From: Gammaproteobacteria bacterium
Lineage (GTDB): Bacteria > Pseudomonadota > Gammaproteobacteria > Enterobacterales > Alteromonadaceae
Assembly: GCA_018825965.1 (NCBI GenBank)
Contig: JAHKAA010000013.1
Location: forward strand, 30,968 to 94,967
Direction: 5' to 3'
Length of the DNA: 64,000 nt
The translations under genes and the position numbers were made by a program. Within the stretch, counting starts at the first letter, position 1. The number at the start of each line of letters is the position of its first letter. Shown piece by piece: positions 17,838 through 27,724 of this stretch. Below the pieces are notes generated by a model. The model had not been told where the DNA came from. It searched no databases and saw only the letters and a program-made list of their open reading frames with translations.

Positions 17838-19058
17838 ATGGCAGGCAAGTGGATAAAAGCAGGAGTTCCTGTATTGATTGTGGTGGGCGCTGTGGTGGGC
17901 GCTATTGCATTTATAGCGTCGAAACAGCCTCCGGAACAAAAAAAGGAGCCACGCAAAGATTTGTTCGTCGAGGCTAAAGCTGTCAATCGACAAAACCTGA
18001 CGTATCAGGTGTGGTCACAAGGTTCGGTGCAACCCAAAGTCATTACTAACCTGACCTCTGAAGTGAACGGCGTGATTGTCAAAGTTGCCGATAACTTTGT
18101 AGAGGGCGGTTTTTTTCGCGCTGGAGATTTGCTTATTCAGGTTGAGCAATATGACTATTTAACAGCAGTCAAACTGGCCGAAGCCAGTCTGGCGCGCGCT
18201 CAGGCTTTGTTAGAAGAAGAAAAAGCCAGAGGTAAGGTGGCAGCTAAAGAATGGAGTGAATTCAGTGCAGGCAAAGCCCCTGAATTAGGCCTACGCCGTC
18301 CACAGCTGGCACAGGAATTAGCCAATGTACGCTCAGCCGAAGCTGAACTTGAAAGCGCCCGTCGTAACCTGATCCGTACAGAAATCCGGGCACCTTACGA
18401 TGGCATAGTCAAAGCCAAAAAGGCCAATATTGGTCAGTTTATCAGTCGTGGTTTTGACTTAGGCACTATCTATGGCACAGAGGTTGCCGAAATACGCTTG
18501 CCTTTATCGGATAACGACGTGGGTTATTTAAATATGCCTGGTCTAACGCCATCTGAGCAGCAACAACCAGAGGTTTTGCTGTCGGCAGAAGTGGCAGGTC
18601 AGCAACTGAGCTGGAATGCCAGCCTGGTGCGGACTGAAGGCATGCTGGATGATCAAAACCGGGTGATCTACGCAGTGGCACAAATTAAGGATCCGTACCG
18701 CTTAAAAAGCGGCGGGCAGAACCCACTGCGTTTTGGTCGTTTTGTCAAAGCGCGCATCGATGGCAAAAATGCTGAAAATCTGGTGCTGGTTGAGCGGCAT
18801 CTGTTAAAACCTGATCAAAAAGTACTGACTATTGGCAAAGACAATAAACTGCATATCCGGACAGTTACAGTGCAGCGCATGGACGAAGAGTATGCCTACG
18901 TCAGCGCAGGTTTAGATCCAGCCGAGCAACTGGTATTAACTGCTATTGCCAATCCGCTGGAAGGTATGGCGCTGCGTACATCAGCGGAGCCGGTCGTGGA
19001 TGACGCCGAAAAAGAAAAAACAGCGATAGCCGCCACTGAGTCAGGAGTAAAACCCTGA
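17838..19058 (+). CDS. RND efflux periplasmic adaptor (membrane fusion protein)
   Basis: A HlyD/AcrA-type adaptor of 406 residues that bridges an inner-membrane RND pump to an outer-membrane channel. One N-terminal membrane anchor is visible (VPVLIVVGAVVGAIAFIAS). It is followed by the split lipoyl/barrel domains (GSVQPKVITNLTSEVNG... and IRAPYDGIVKAKKANIGQF) around a short helical hairpin (residues about 110-170). The frame is open from 17694, but the ATG at 17838 has AAAGGA upstream and gives a sensible anchor. The stop overlaps the pump's start codon by one base, so the two are translationally coupled. No outer-membrane factor is encoded nearby; a TolC-type protein elsewhere is presumably used. 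Confidence 0.9.
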   Translation: MAGKWIKAGVPVLIVVGAVVGAIAFIASKQPPEQKKEPRKDLFVEAKAVNRQNLTYQVWSQGSVQPKVITNLTSEVNGVIVKVADNFVEGGFFRAGDLLIQVEQYDYLTAVKLAEASLARAQALLEEEKARGKVAAKEWSEFSAGKAPELGLRRPQLAQELANVRSAEAELESARRNLIRTEIRAPYDGIVKAKKANIGQFISRGFDLGTIYGTEVAEIRLPLSDNDVGYLNMPGLTPSEQQQPEVLLSAEVAGQQLSWNASLVRTEGMLDDQNRVIYAVAQIKDPYRLKSGGQNPLRFGRFVKARIDGKNAENLVLVERHLLKPDQKVLTIGKDNKLHIRTVTVQRMDEEYAYVSAGLDPAEQLVLTAIANPLEGMALRTSAEPVVDDAEKEKTAIAATESGVKP

Positions 19059-22000
19059 TGCAGCAGTTGGACCAAACCCATAAAGGCTGGTTAGCCTGGT
19101 TTGCCCGCAATAGCGTGGCATCAAATTTATTGATGGTTATTTTATTGCTGGCTGGTATTGCCAGTGTACTGACCATCAAAAAACAGACTTTTCCTGAAAT
19201 TCAGCTGGAACAAGTGACTATCCGGGTCGCTTATCCGGGGGCAGCTCCGCAGGAAGTGGAAGAGGGCATAGTCGACAAGATTGAAGAATCTCTGCGAAGC
19301 CTCAATGGCATTAAAAAAATCCGCTCTAATGCTGTGGAAGGTTTAGCCACAGTGAATGTAGAAATTCAGTCTGGGTATGACATTCAGACGCTGATGAACG
19401 AAATTAAGATGCAGGTGGATTCCATCTCGTCATTTCCTGAGCAAACCGAACGTCCTGTGGTATACAACACTAAATTCCAGAGCAACGTGCTGTGGTTATC
19501 TGTCTACGGTGATACGGATCAGCGTGGCTTAAAGGAATTTGCGAAAGACGTGCGGGACGAGCTGAAAAAGCTGCCCGGTGTCAGTAAAGTGGAAGTGGTA
19601 GGGGCTTTGGATTACGAAGTCTCTATTGAAGTCTCTGAGCATAAATTACGTGAATATGGCCTGACGTTTGACCAGATAGTGGCGGCTGTACGCGGCAGCT
19701 CGGTGGACTTGCCCGGTGGTTCTATTAAAGCCGACAACGGTAATATTTTATTGCGGGCCAAAGGCCAGGCCTATCGTCAGCAGGATTTTGCCGACATTGT
19801 CCTGATTAACAGAGCGGACGGCACCCGTTTGTTATTAGGCGACATAGCCCGGGTCAGAGATGGTTTTGTTGAGATGGAGTCTTATTCTACCTTTAATGGC
19901 AAAGCTTCGGTCTCTATTAAAGTGGATGCTGTAGGTGAAGACAACACCTTAAAAATTGCTGCTGTAGTGAAAGACTATGTGCTGAAGAAAAAAGCCGCTT
20001 TACCCGACAGTATGGACATTGACTATTGGGGGGACTCCAGTTATTACCTGCAAGGCCGCCTTGATCTGATGACAGACAATATGCTGATTGGCGCCTTATT
20101 GGTGCTGATCAGCTTAACTTTATTCCTCGAGTTCCGTGTCGCCTTTTGGGTCATGGTGGGGATTCCTGTGTGTTTCCTCGGTACCATAGCCCTGATGCCA
20201 TTAGAGATGTTTAACGTTTCTATCAATATGATCAGTTTGTTTGGTTTTATTCTGGTGCTGGGTATTCTGGTCGATGATGCCATTATCATAGGGGAGAGTG
20301 CTTACACCGAAATTGAGAAATACGGCAAATCGGCTGAAACTGTGATCCGTGGCGCCCAGCGGGTGGCCATGCCAGCCACTTTTGGTGTGATGACCACTAT
20401 AGCGGCTTTTATTCCAATGCTGATGGTAGGGGGCTCTCAGGGACCTATCTGGGAGTCTATTGCCTGGGTGGTGATCTTATGTCTGATTTTTTCTATGGTG
20501 GAATCCAAATTAATTTTACCAGCGCATTTAATAGCAATGGACGATAAACCCTGGGACCCGGATGAAAAAAATGAAATCTATGCTCTGGGCCGGGCTTGTA
20601 GTAACGGTTTGAAATTTGTCCGGCTCAAAGTGTCGGGTGCGACCGACCGTTTTGTGTATGGCCGCTATAAAAGAGCAATAGCCTGGTGCATTGAATACCG
20701 TTATATCACCGCCACCAGTTTCTTTGCGATGATGGTGCTGATGATAGGGTTAATGCTGGGAGGCCATGTACGCTGGGTGTTTTTCCCTAATATTCCAAGC
20801 GACTTTATCAATGCTAATTTAACTATGATGGAAGGTTCATCAGGTAAAGCCACAGTGCAGGCCATGCAGCAACTGGAAGCCGCTTTGGTGAAAACCAACG
20901 AGCAGATCATTGCTTCAGGTGAAGAAGGGTTGATGAAACACCGCTTAACTTTCACCCAGTCTGATACCAGTGGTGAGCTGGTGATTGAACTGGAAAAAAG
21001 CGAAGGCCGCGATATAGATGCCAATGAATTTGTGCGTTTGTGGCGTGAGCAAATCCCTGAAATCGCCGGGGTCAAAACACTGCAGATTTTCTCGTCAACC
21101 AGTGGTGGCGGTGGTGGTGATATTTCATTTCAACTGAAAAGTAAGGAACTGCAACAGTTACGTTTAGCCACTGAAGAGCTCAAAGCCGCTATGCTGGAAT
21201 ATCAGGGGGTGTTTGATATTGAAGACAGCATCAGTGGTGGTAATGATGAAATAGTGCTGGCGATCAAACCTCAGGCTGAAGCTTTGGGCATTAATTTATC
21301 CGACTTAGCCACACAAGTGCGTCAGGGCTTTTATGGTGCTGAAGCGCAGCGTATTCAGCGCGACGGCGAAGAAGTGAAAGTGATGGTGCGTTATCCAAAA
21401 GAAGAACGCCGCTCTGTAGGTAATCTGGAGAATATGAAAATACGCACTGCCAGCGGCGCCGAAGTACCATTTTCTCAGGTGGCTGAATACAAAGCACAAC
21501 CCAGCTATTCGGCTATTAACAGGGTTGATGGTGAACGTTCTGTCACCATCAGCGCTTCAGTGGATAAAGCCCTGGCTGAGCCGATGAAAATCACCAAAGA
21601 GTTGCAGGAAAAAGTACTGCCGCAACTGGCAGAGAAATATGGCATTGAAACTGCTTTGGAAGGCGCAAGTCTGGAAGAAGCCGATGCCATGGTTGATCTT
21701 GCCATGGGTTTCCTGCTGGCGTTATTTGTGATTTATGCGCTGCTGGCCATACCGCTGAAATCCTATACTCAGCCGTTGATCATTATGTCGGTGATCCCTT
21801 TTGGTTTAATTGGCGCCATCTTCGGCCATATGCTGCTGGGATTAAGTGTCAGCATTATGTCCTTATTTGGTCTGATTGCTTTGGCGGGTGTAGTGGTAAA
21901 CGATTCACTGGTGATGGTCGATTTTGTTAACCAATCACGCCGTGAGGGGATGCCGTTAAAAGAAGCTGTGATTGGCGCCGGCACCAGACGGTTCAGGCCT

Positions 22001-22246
22001 ATTATGCTGACATCAATCACGACCTTCTTAGGTCTTGCTCCTATAGTGCTGGAAAAAAGCTTACAGGCGCAAATTGTCGTGCCTATGGCGGTGTCTTTGG
22101 CCTACGGTATTTTGTTTGCGACAGTGATCACCTTACTGCTGATCCCATCACTGTATGTGATACTGGATGATTTTTTAGGCTTATTCAGAAGTAAAAGCTC
22201 TGAAGAGACCAGGTATCCGGTTGATGAGTTACCACTGCAAAAGTGA
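19058..22246 (+). CDS. RND family efflux permease
   Basis: An AcrB/MdtB-type proton-driven pump of 1062 residues with the normal two-fold repeat. A first membrane helix near residues 20-40 (NLLMVILLLAGIASVL) precedes a large periplasmic porter domain. A helix bundle follows at about 340-500, including the proton-relay segment GILVDDAIIIGES with its acidic pair. The second half repeats this and ends with helices at about 880-1040, including VVVNDSLVMVDF. The sequence is nearer the MdtF/CusA-like orphan RND pumps of marine gammaproteobacteria than AcrB itself, so the substrate cannot be stated. Transcription ends at the strong hairpin just downstream. Confidence 0.92.
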   Translation: MQQLDQTHKGWLAWFARNSVASNLLMVILLLAGIASVLTIKKQTFPEIQLEQVTIRVAYPGAAPQEVEEGIVDKIEESLRSLNGIKKIRSNAVEGLATVNVEIQSGYDIQTLMNEIKMQVDSISSFPEQTERPVVYNTKFQSNVLWLSVYGDTDQRGLKEFAKDVRDELKKLPGVSKVEVVGALDYEVSIEVSEHKLREYGLTFDQIVAAVRGSSVDLPGGSIKADNGNILLRAKGQAYRQQDFADIVLINRADGTRLLLGDIARVRDGFVEMESYSTFNGKASVSIKVDAVGEDNTLKIAAVVKDYVLKKKAALPDSMDIDYWGDSSYYLQGRLDLMTDNMLIGALLVLISLTLFLEFRVAFWVMVGIPVCFLGTIALMPLEMFNVSINMISLFGFILVLGILVDDAIIIGESAYTEIEKYGKSAETVIRGAQRVAMPATFGVMTTIAAFIPMLMVGGSQGPIWESIAWVVILCLIFSMVESKLILPAHLIAMDDKPWDPDEKNEIYALGRACSNGLKFVRLKVSGATDRFVYGRYKRAIAWCIEYRYITATSFFAMMVLMIGLMLGGHVRWVFFPNIPSDFINANLTMMEGSSGKATVQAMQQLEAALVKTNEQIIASGEEGLMKHRLTFTQSDTSGELVIELEKSEGRDIDANEFVRLWREQIPEIAGVKTLQIFSSTSGGGGGDISFQLKSKELQQLRLATEELKAAMLEYQGVFDIEDSISGGNDEIVLAIKPQAEALGINLSDLATQVRQGFYGAEAQRIQRDGEEVKVMVRYPKEERRSVGNLENMKIRTASGAEVPFSQVAEYKAQPSYSAINRVDGERSVTISASVDKALAEPMKITKELQEKVLPQLAEKYGIETALEGASLEEADAMVDLAMGFLLALFVIYALLAIPLKSYTQPLIIMSVIPFGLIGAIFGHMLLGLSVSIMSLFGLIALAGVVVNDSLVMVDFVNQSRREGMPLKEAVIGAGTRRFRPIMLTSITTFLGLAPIVLEKSLQAQIVVPMAVSLAYGILFATVITLLLIPSLYVILDDFLGLFRSKSSEETRYPVDELPLQK

Positions 22247-22259
22247 TAATGAAAAGACA

Positions 22260-22287
22260 AAAAAACCGCCGAAAGGCGGTTTTTTTA
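22260..22287 (+). terminator. Rho-independent terminator of the RND operon
   Basis: AAAAAACCGCC-GAAA-GGCGGTTTTTTT is a 6-bp GC stem with a GAAA tetraloop and flanking A/T runs, 14 bases after the stop codon. Confidence 0.92.
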
Positions 22288-22297
22288 TGGTCATGTA

Positions 22298-22342
22298 ATC
22301 CCGAACGTAATTGAAGCTGCAGCTTCAGGAACGAAGGGTAAT
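22298..22342. repeat. Internally deleted copy of the 125-bp interspersed repeat
   Basis: About 45 bp containing just the two ends of the longer element joined together. The left end reads ATCCCGAACGTAATTGAAGC and the right end CTTCAGGAACGAAGGGTAAT. The junction makes a short palindrome around GAAGCTGCAGCTTC. It directly abuts the full-length copy that follows, so the two form a tandem pair. Confidence 0.6.
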
Positions 22343-22465
22343 CCCCAAAGTAATTGATGTTGCAGCTAGGCGACAAGCGAGCGAGACCCCAGGAGCATAG
22401 TAGTCCTATGTGACTGGGGCTAGTAGCGCAGTCAACAACGCTGCGGCTTCAAGGACGCAGGGGAT
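22341..22465. repeat. 125-bp interspersed imperfect palindrome, copy A
   Basis: The element begins ATCCCCAAAGTAATTGATG and ends CTTCAAGGACGCAGGGGAT, with complementary ends. A strong inner hairpin pairs CCCCAGGAGCATAG with CTATGTGACTGGGG. A second full copy lies at 48513-48636, so this is a dispersed, MITE- or REP-like sequence. It stops exactly at the sdaA stop codon. No open reading frame in it is credible. Confidence 0.8.
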
Positions 22466-23845
22466 TTAGCATTCTATTATGTTTACTGCTAAGCCACCGC
22501 GTGATGTTTCTTTGTATTTGCTTTGCATATCCCGGCCTGTGTCCCACATGGTTTTAATCACTTTATCCAGCGATACTTTATGCTCACCTGTGCCACGCAG
22601 GGCTAAACGTGAGGCGTTGATGGCTTTAATAGAACCCATAGCATTACGTTCAATACAAGGCACCTGAACTAAACCACCTACAGGATCACAAGTTAAGCCT
22701 AAGTTGTGCTCCATGCCAATTTCAGCGGCGTTTTCCACATGATCAACAGAGCCCCCTAAAATCTCAGTTAAAGCGCCTGCGGCCATAGAACAAGCCACGC
22801 CCACTTCTCCCTGACAACCTACTTCGGCACCTGAGATGGAGGCATTCTTTTTATACAAAATACCGATAGCAGCCGCTGTTAACAGGTAACGGCAGTAGAT
22901 ATCCGGTGTGACAGGCTGAATGTATTTGTCGTAATACATCAATACAGCCGGAATAATACCGGCAGCACCGTTGGTCGGTGCTGTCACTACACGGCCACCG
23001 GCGGCGTTTTCTTCATTCACAGCTAAAGCAAATAAATTCACCCAGTCCATTACTTGCAATGGATCCGAGCTTTTTTCCGCCATTAAGCGTTTGTGCAGGG
23101 CAGGGGCACGGCGTTTTACTTTTAAGCCGCCAGGTAAAATACCTTCGGTGCGAATACCACGCTGTACACAGTCGTACATAGTCGACCAGATTTTACCCAG
23201 CTCGTCCTGAATTTGTTGTTCACTGCGTAATACTTTTTCGTTTTCCATCATTAAACCAGCAATGGATAAACCGTTTTCTTTACAGAGCTTCATCAGCTCT
23301 GCGCCACTTTCAAAAGGGAAAGGCGGCGGATTGTCGGCAGCAAACTGACTGGCGGCTTCTTTTTCTTTGGCAAAATCTTCGGCTTTGACAATAAAGCCAC
23401 CACCAATAGAAAAATAAATTTCGCTGAACAGTACTTCATGGCCTGCGTAAGCGATCAGCTCCATGCCATTGGAATGCTCTTTTAAGGTTTTGCGACGGTG
23501 AAATACAATGGCGCCCTCTCGTGGAAAAGCCACGTCGTGCTTCTGGTCCAGCAGAATATGCTGAGTTTCATCGACTTTTTTTAATAAGCCCGGGATAGCA
23601 TCAGGTTCTATGTTTTCTGGTAAATAGCCGGATAAACCTAAAATCACAGCTTTGCCTGTACCGTGGCCAATACCGGTTTGGCCTAAAGAGCCAAACAGCT
23701 CAGCTTTCACACTGGTGACTCGATCAAACAAACCCATGGCTTGCAGGTTTTCACAGAATTTTTTGGCAGCACGCATTGGGCCAACTGTGTGAGAGCTGGA
23801 CGGGCCAATACCAATACTGAACATATCAAAAGCACTAATAATCAT
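22466..23845 (-). CDS. sdaA: L-serine ammonia-lyase
   Basis: An iron-sulfur L-serine dehydratase of 459 residues, the single-chain (beta-alpha fused) form. It deaminates serine to pyruvate and ammonia in the cytosol. The N-terminus [24 protein letters not shown] is diagnostic. Cysteines for the [4Fe-4S] cluster appear in [16 protein letters not shown] and [15 protein letters not shown] frame extends upstream to 23914; I use the ATG at 23845 because it gives the family N-terminus. Downstream of pabB and nudL on the same strand, it repeats the pabB-nudL-sdaA order of E. coli. Confidence 0.94.
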   Translation of the reverse strand: MIISAFDMFSIGIGPSSSHTVGPMRAAKKFCENLQAMGLFDRVTSVKAELFGSLGQTGIGHGTGKAVILGLSGYLPENIEPDAIPGLLKKVDETQHILLDQKHDVAFPREGAIVFHRRKTLKEHSNGMELIAYAGHEVLFSEIYFSIGGGFIVKAEDFAKEKEAASQFAADNPPPFPFESGAELMKLCKENGLSIAGLMMENEKVLRSEQQIQDELGKIWSTMYDCVQRGIRTEGILPGGLKVKRRAPALHKRLMAEKSSDPLQVMDWVNLFALAVNEENAAGGRVVTAPTNGAAGIIPAVLMYYDKYIQPVTPDIYCRYLLTAAAIGILYKKNASISGAEVGCQGEVGVACSMAAGALTEILGGSVDHVENAAEIGMEHNLGLTCDPVGGLVQVPCIERNAMGSIKAINASRLALRGTGEHKVSLDKVIKTMWDTGRDMQSKYKETSRGGLAVNIIEC

Positions 23846-24000
23846 TCGGATCCTGCTTTTTGTTATAGGAGTTGGGCGCCATTCTAACGGAAGCTGATGG
23901 ATTTCGTAACTCACCTTGTAACTGGTCGGTGCTTATTACAGCAAAGTTCCTTGCGGTGCTGTGTTGATTTGATTACAGCGAGACACGCAGCTGCCATGCA

Positions 24001-24564
24001 TTAAAAATGCAGCTGTTGTTTTAACGAATAAAGGATAGCCGCTGTTGCCCCCCAAATCAGGTGGGGGCCGTAGGGCATAAAATGCACTAAATGCGATTGG
24101 CCATGCATAGCAAAGTGCTCGCTGTGTGTATTGACGGGGTCCAAGACAAAAGGCAAAGGCAACCAAAAGGCAGAATCGACTTCAGAGGCCTGTAGTTTAA
24201 GCTCCACTTCCTGAGTTAAAAAGGCAATCCAGGGCTGAATTAAAAAACCAGTGCCTGTGGCATAGCTGGGCAACTGGCCAATCAGCTGCAGTTGCTCCGG
24301 TGCTATACCGGTTTCTTCATGGGTTTCACGTAAAGCAGCTTGCCGGCTGTGTTCATTGGCTTCAATTTTGCCACCTGGAAAACTGATTTGACCCGGGTGA
24401 TGGCGTAAATCAGTGCTGCGTTTCGTCAATAGCAGCTGCAGTTCACCTTCCTGTTCGCGCAGGACCAATAACACTGCAGCAGCTCTGCTTTTTTCAACCT
24501 GCAGCAACACAGACTGCTTGCCGGGTTGCAGGAAAAAACGTTGTAAAAACTGCTGCCGGTTCAT
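24001..24564 (-). CDS. nudL: Nudix hydrolase, NudL/CoA-pyrophosphatase type
   Basis: A 187-residue Nudix enzyme. The Nudix box reads GGKIEANEHSRQAALRETHE and continues ETGI, with all catalytic Glu residues. The upstream segment LTKRSTDLRHHPGQISFPGG is the extra signature of the CoA-diphosphatase subfamily, so it probably cleaves CoA or acyl-CoA to phosphopantetheine and 3',5'-ADP. It starts four bases after the pabB stop, and sdaA lies downstream, as in E. coli pabB-nudL-sdaA. Activity on CoA is inferred from the family; E. coli NudL itself is poorly characterised. Confidence 0.88.
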   Translation of the reverse strand: MNRQQFLQRFFLQPGKQSVLLQVEKSRAAAVLLVLREQEGELQLLLTKRSTDLRHHPGQISFPGGKIEANEHSRQAALRETHEETGIAPEQLQLIGQLPSYATGTGFLIQPWIAFLTQEVELKLQASEVDSAFWLPLPFVLDPVNTHSEHFAMHGQSHLVHFMPYGPHLIWGATAAILYSLKQQLHF

Positions 24565-24568
24565 CGGG

Positions 24569-25975
24569 TTAGTCTTCCATTGTCCTTGCCGCCAAAGTCG
24601 GGCCTTTTATGTTGCCAAGTAAAGGCAAAATTTTATTCACTTTATGAAAGGTTTCTTCGTATTCAGCATCGACTTGTGAGTCTGCCACTATGCCACCACC
24701 AGCCCAGCAAAAAGCCTGGCCTTGTGCCATCACTAAAGTGCGGATGGCAATATTGGTATCCATATCGCCATTGCTGTTGATATAACCCACAGCACCACAA
24801 TACACAGAGCGACTATGAGGTTCTAACTCTGCAATGATTTGCATGGCCCGTACTTTAGGCGCTCCGGTAATAGAGCCGCCCGGAAAAGCGCCACGCAATA
24901 AATCACAGGCATCGGCATTGGGGCTTAAAGTGCCGGTAATAGTACTGACCAGATGATGCACTGCAGGGAAGGATTCAATAGCAAACAAGGCCGGCACTTT
25001 GACCGAGCCTGGCACACAATGTTTACCTAAATCATTACGCAATAAATCGACAATCATCACATTTTCGGCTCTGTCTTTTGGCGAGGCTTGCAGCTGTGCT
25101 GCACTTTGTTCGTCAAGCATCGGGTCTGCAAAACGAGGTCTGGTGCCTTTAATAGGTTTGGTTTCCACCTGACCTGCTTTGAGTTGTAAAAAGCGCTCAG
25201 GCGACAGACTTAAAACAGCGCCTTGGGGCAAACGCAAAAAGGCTGAAAAAGGTGCGGCATTTTTGCTGCGAAGCGTTAAATAAGCCTGCCATTCGTCGCC
25301 TTTGTAACTGGCTGCAAAACGCTGGGCTAAATTAATCTGATAACAGTCGCCGCTTTGCAGATAGTTTTGCACCTGATCAAATTTGTGGCTGTAGCTGGCC
25401 TTATCCATATTGGCTTGCCAGTCTGAGGTGAGTTCAAAGCTGGTGCTGGCGGCTTCGGTGTGAAACAACAGAGAAGTTTCTGCCCAGTGTTTTTGTGCGT
25501 CACCACGATAATCCACATACCAAAGTTGTTGCTGTTGTTTATCCAGAATTAGAGCCCACAGATAAATACCCACCGCCATATCCGGCAGCAGAGCACCCGC
25601 CTCTGCGGCTTGTGGCACGGGTTCAATCACAGTGCCTAAATCATAGGAAAAATAACCTAAAGCACCCCCAACAAAAGGGAGATCAGTATGATCTGAGCAC
25701 TTTGGTTTATCCGGAAAATAACTGCTGATCAGGTGCTGCAAAGCGCCAAAAGGGTCCATTTGCAGCAATTGGCTTTGGCCTTGTTCGGTTTGGGTTAATT
25801 CACCCCGTTGAAAGACTAAAGTGGCAACAGGGCGAGCCACCAGAATATCAAAACGGCTATTAACGTGGCTGCTGGCTGCTGAGTCGAGCAGCATGGCCCA
25901 TGGTTCTGCTGCTATGGCTGAAAAATGGTCCAGCAGATGCGGTGCTTTGGCATCTAACTTTAAAAACTGTGACAT
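24569..25975 (-). CDS. pabB: Aminodeoxychorismate synthase component I
   Basis: A chorismate-binding enzyme of 468 residues. With PabA it turns chorismate and glutamine into 4-amino-4-deoxychorismate, on the route to p-aminobenzoate and folate. The key motifs are PIKGTRPR, whose Lys is the ADC-synthase lysine that separates PabB from anthranilate synthase, then DLLRNDLGKHC, PGGSITGAPKVRAM and YCGAVGYI. The N-terminal part is the usual Trp-binding-like subdomain. ATGs at 26008 and 25987 are also in frame. I choose 25975 (MSQFLKLDAKAPHL), with GAGA upstream, but the start is uncertain. It is the first gene of a likely operon with nudL. Confidence 0.9.
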   Translation of the reverse strand: MSQFLKLDAKAPHLLDHFSAIAAEPWAMLLDSAASSHVNSRFDILVARPVATLVFQRGELTQTEQGQSQLLQMDPFGALQHLISSYFPDKPKCSDHTDLPFVGGALGYFSYDLGTVIEPVPQAAEAGALLPDMAVGIYLWALILDKQQQQLWYVDYRGDAQKHWAETSLLFHTEAASTSFELTSDWQANMDKASYSHKFDQVQNYLQSGDCYQINLAQRFAASYKGDEWQAYLTLRSKNAAPFSAFLRLPQGAVLSLSPERFLQLKAGQVETKPIKGTRPRFADPMLDEQSAAQLQASPKDRAENVMIVDLLRNDLGKHCVPGSVKVPALFAIESFPAVHHLVSTITGTLSPNADACDLLRGAFPGGSITGAPKVRAMQIIAELEPHSRSVYCGAVGYINSNGDMDTNIAIRTLVMAQGQAFCWAGGGIVADSQVDAEYEETFHKVNKILPLLGNIKGPTLAARTMED

Positions 25976-26152
25976 AAGTTGTCTCATAAAACGGGCTAAT
26001 TCCGGCAAAAATACGCTTGTTGACTAGCCGCTGGATCTGTTGCGCTGTATCATATCAGCCCAACTGACATTATGAATACAGGAAAAGCTACCTGCTCTGA
26101 ATGCAGAACAGACAGGGGCTGATTACCATTACTTTGGAAGGGCAGAAACTCT

Positions 26153-27673
26153 ATGACCGTCATTCGCCAGCAAGACTTTATCGACAGCATCGAAGATGCG
26201 TTGCAGTACATCTCTTTTTATCATCCGCTGGATTTTGTGCAGGCGCTGGAAAAAGCCTATCACAAAGAACAAAACCAGGCCGCTAAAGACGCCATAGCCC
26301 AAATTCTGATCAACTCCCGTATGTCGGCTGAAGGCAACAGACCTATCTGCCAGGACACTGGTATTGTGACCTGTTTTGTTAAAATTGGGATGGATGTCAA
26401 ATGGGATAAAACCGATATGACAGTGCAGCAAATGGTCGATGAAGGCACACGCCGTGCTTATCTGAACCCACATAATCCGCTGCGCGCCTCTATTGTTGCG
26501 GACCCTGCAGGTGCCCGTAAAAATACTCAGGACAACACCCCTTCAGTGGTGCATATCGATATGATTGCAGGTCATCATGTTGAAGTGGCTATTGCTGCCA
26601 AAGGCGGCGGCAGCGAAAACAAAACCAAAATGGTGATGTTAAACCCGTCCGACTCAGTGGTGGAGTGGGTGCTGGACACTCTGCCTAAAATGGGTGCTGG
26701 CTGGTGCCCACCTGGCATGTTAGGCATAGGCATTGGTGGCACAGCTGAAAAAGCTGCGGTGCTTGCCAAAGAAGCCCTGATGGAGCCTGTGGATATTCAG
26801 GACCTGCTGGAAAAAGGCGCTGAAACTGCCGACGAAAAACTGCGGCTTGAGCTGTACGACAAAGTGAACAAACTGGGTATCGGTGCTCAGGGTTTAGGTG
26901 GTTTAACTACTGTGGTCGATGTAAAAATCAAATCTGTTGCCACTCACGCTGCATCTAAGCCAGTGGTGATGATCCCAAACTGTGCGGCCACACGTCATGT
27001 GCATTTCCACCTGGATGGTTCAGGCCCTGCGGTCTTAACACCTCCGAAGCTGGAAGACTGGCCTGAAGTGACCTGGGAGCTGGGGAACAATGTACGCCGC
27101 GTGAATTTAGATACTGTTACTCCTGCTGATGTGCTGGAGTGGAAAGCAGGTGAAACTGTATTGTTGTCGGGCAAAATGCTGACGGGCCGCGACGCTGCAC
27201 ATAAACGTATTGCCGATATGATGGCCAAAGGCGAAGCGCTGCCAGAGGGCGTTGACTTTAAAAACCGCTTTATTTATTACGTTGGCCCTGTGGATGCCGT
27301 AGGTTCTGAAGTGGTTGGCCCTGCAGGCCCAACAACGGCGACCCGTATGGATAAATTTACTGACATGATGTTAGGTCAGATGGGTTTACTTGGCATGATT
27401 GGTAAGTCTGAGCGTGGTGATAAAACAGTTGAAAGCATTAAAGAGCACAAAGCTGTGTATTTAATGGCTGTGGGTGGGGCTGCTTATTTAGTCTCCAAAG
27501 CCATTAAAAAATCCCGTGTTGTGGCCTTTGCCGATTTAGGTATGGAAGCTATTTACGAGTTTGATGTAGAAGACATGCCTGTGACAGTGGCGGTTGACAG
27601 TCAGGGAAATAACGTGCATAAACAAGGGCCTGCTATTTGGAAAGTGAAGATAGCCGAACTTGCCAATAACTAA
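26153..27673 (+). CDS. Fumarate hydratase, class I (iron-sulfur)
   Basis: A class I fumarase of 506 residues, converting fumarate to malate in the TCA cycle. It is a homodimeric, oxygen-sensitive [4Fe-4S] enzyme. Cluster cysteines are seen in RPICQDTGIVTCF and VMIPNCAATRH. The C-terminal (beta) domain begins near residue 330 and contains GPVDAVGSEVVGPAGPTTAT, the substrate loop. AAGGG lies before the ATG. A terminator directly follows. It is not possible to say from sequence alone whether it corresponds to FumA or FumB. Confidence 0.95.
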   Translation: MTVIRQQDFIDSIEDALQYISFYHPLDFVQALEKAYHKEQNQAAKDAIAQILINSRMSAEGNRPICQDTGIVTCFVKIGMDVKWDKTDMTVQQMVDEGTRRAYLNPHNPLRASIVADPAGARKNTQDNTPSVVHIDMIAGHHVEVAIAAKGGGSENKTKMVMLNPSDSVVEWVLDTLPKMGAGWCPPGMLGIGIGGTAEKAAVLAKEALMEPVDIQDLLEKGAETADEKLRLELYDKVNKLGIGAQGLGGLTTVVDVKIKSVATHAASKPVVMIPNCAATRHVHFHLDGSGPAVLTPPKLEDWPEVTWELGNNVRRVNLDTVTPADVLEWKAGETVLLSGKMLTGRDAAHKRIADMMAKGEALPEGVDFKNRFIYYVGPVDAVGSEVVGPAGPTTATRMDKFTDMMLGQMGLLGMIGKSERGDKTVESIKEHKAVYLMAVGGAAYLVSKAIKKSRVVAFADLGMEAIYEFDVEDMPVTVAVDSQGNNVHKQGPAIWKVKIAELANN

Positions 27674-27684
27674 AATGATGAACA

Positions 27685-27711
27685 ACGCCCTGACCCTCAG
27701 GGCGTTTTTTT
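27685..27711 (+). terminator. Rho-independent terminator of fumarase
   Basis: ACGCCCTGA-CCC-TCAGGGCGT followed by TTTTTT, 11 bases after the fumarase stop and just ahead of the next gene. Confidence 0.92.
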
Positions 27712-27724
27712 ACTGGGAGAAATT

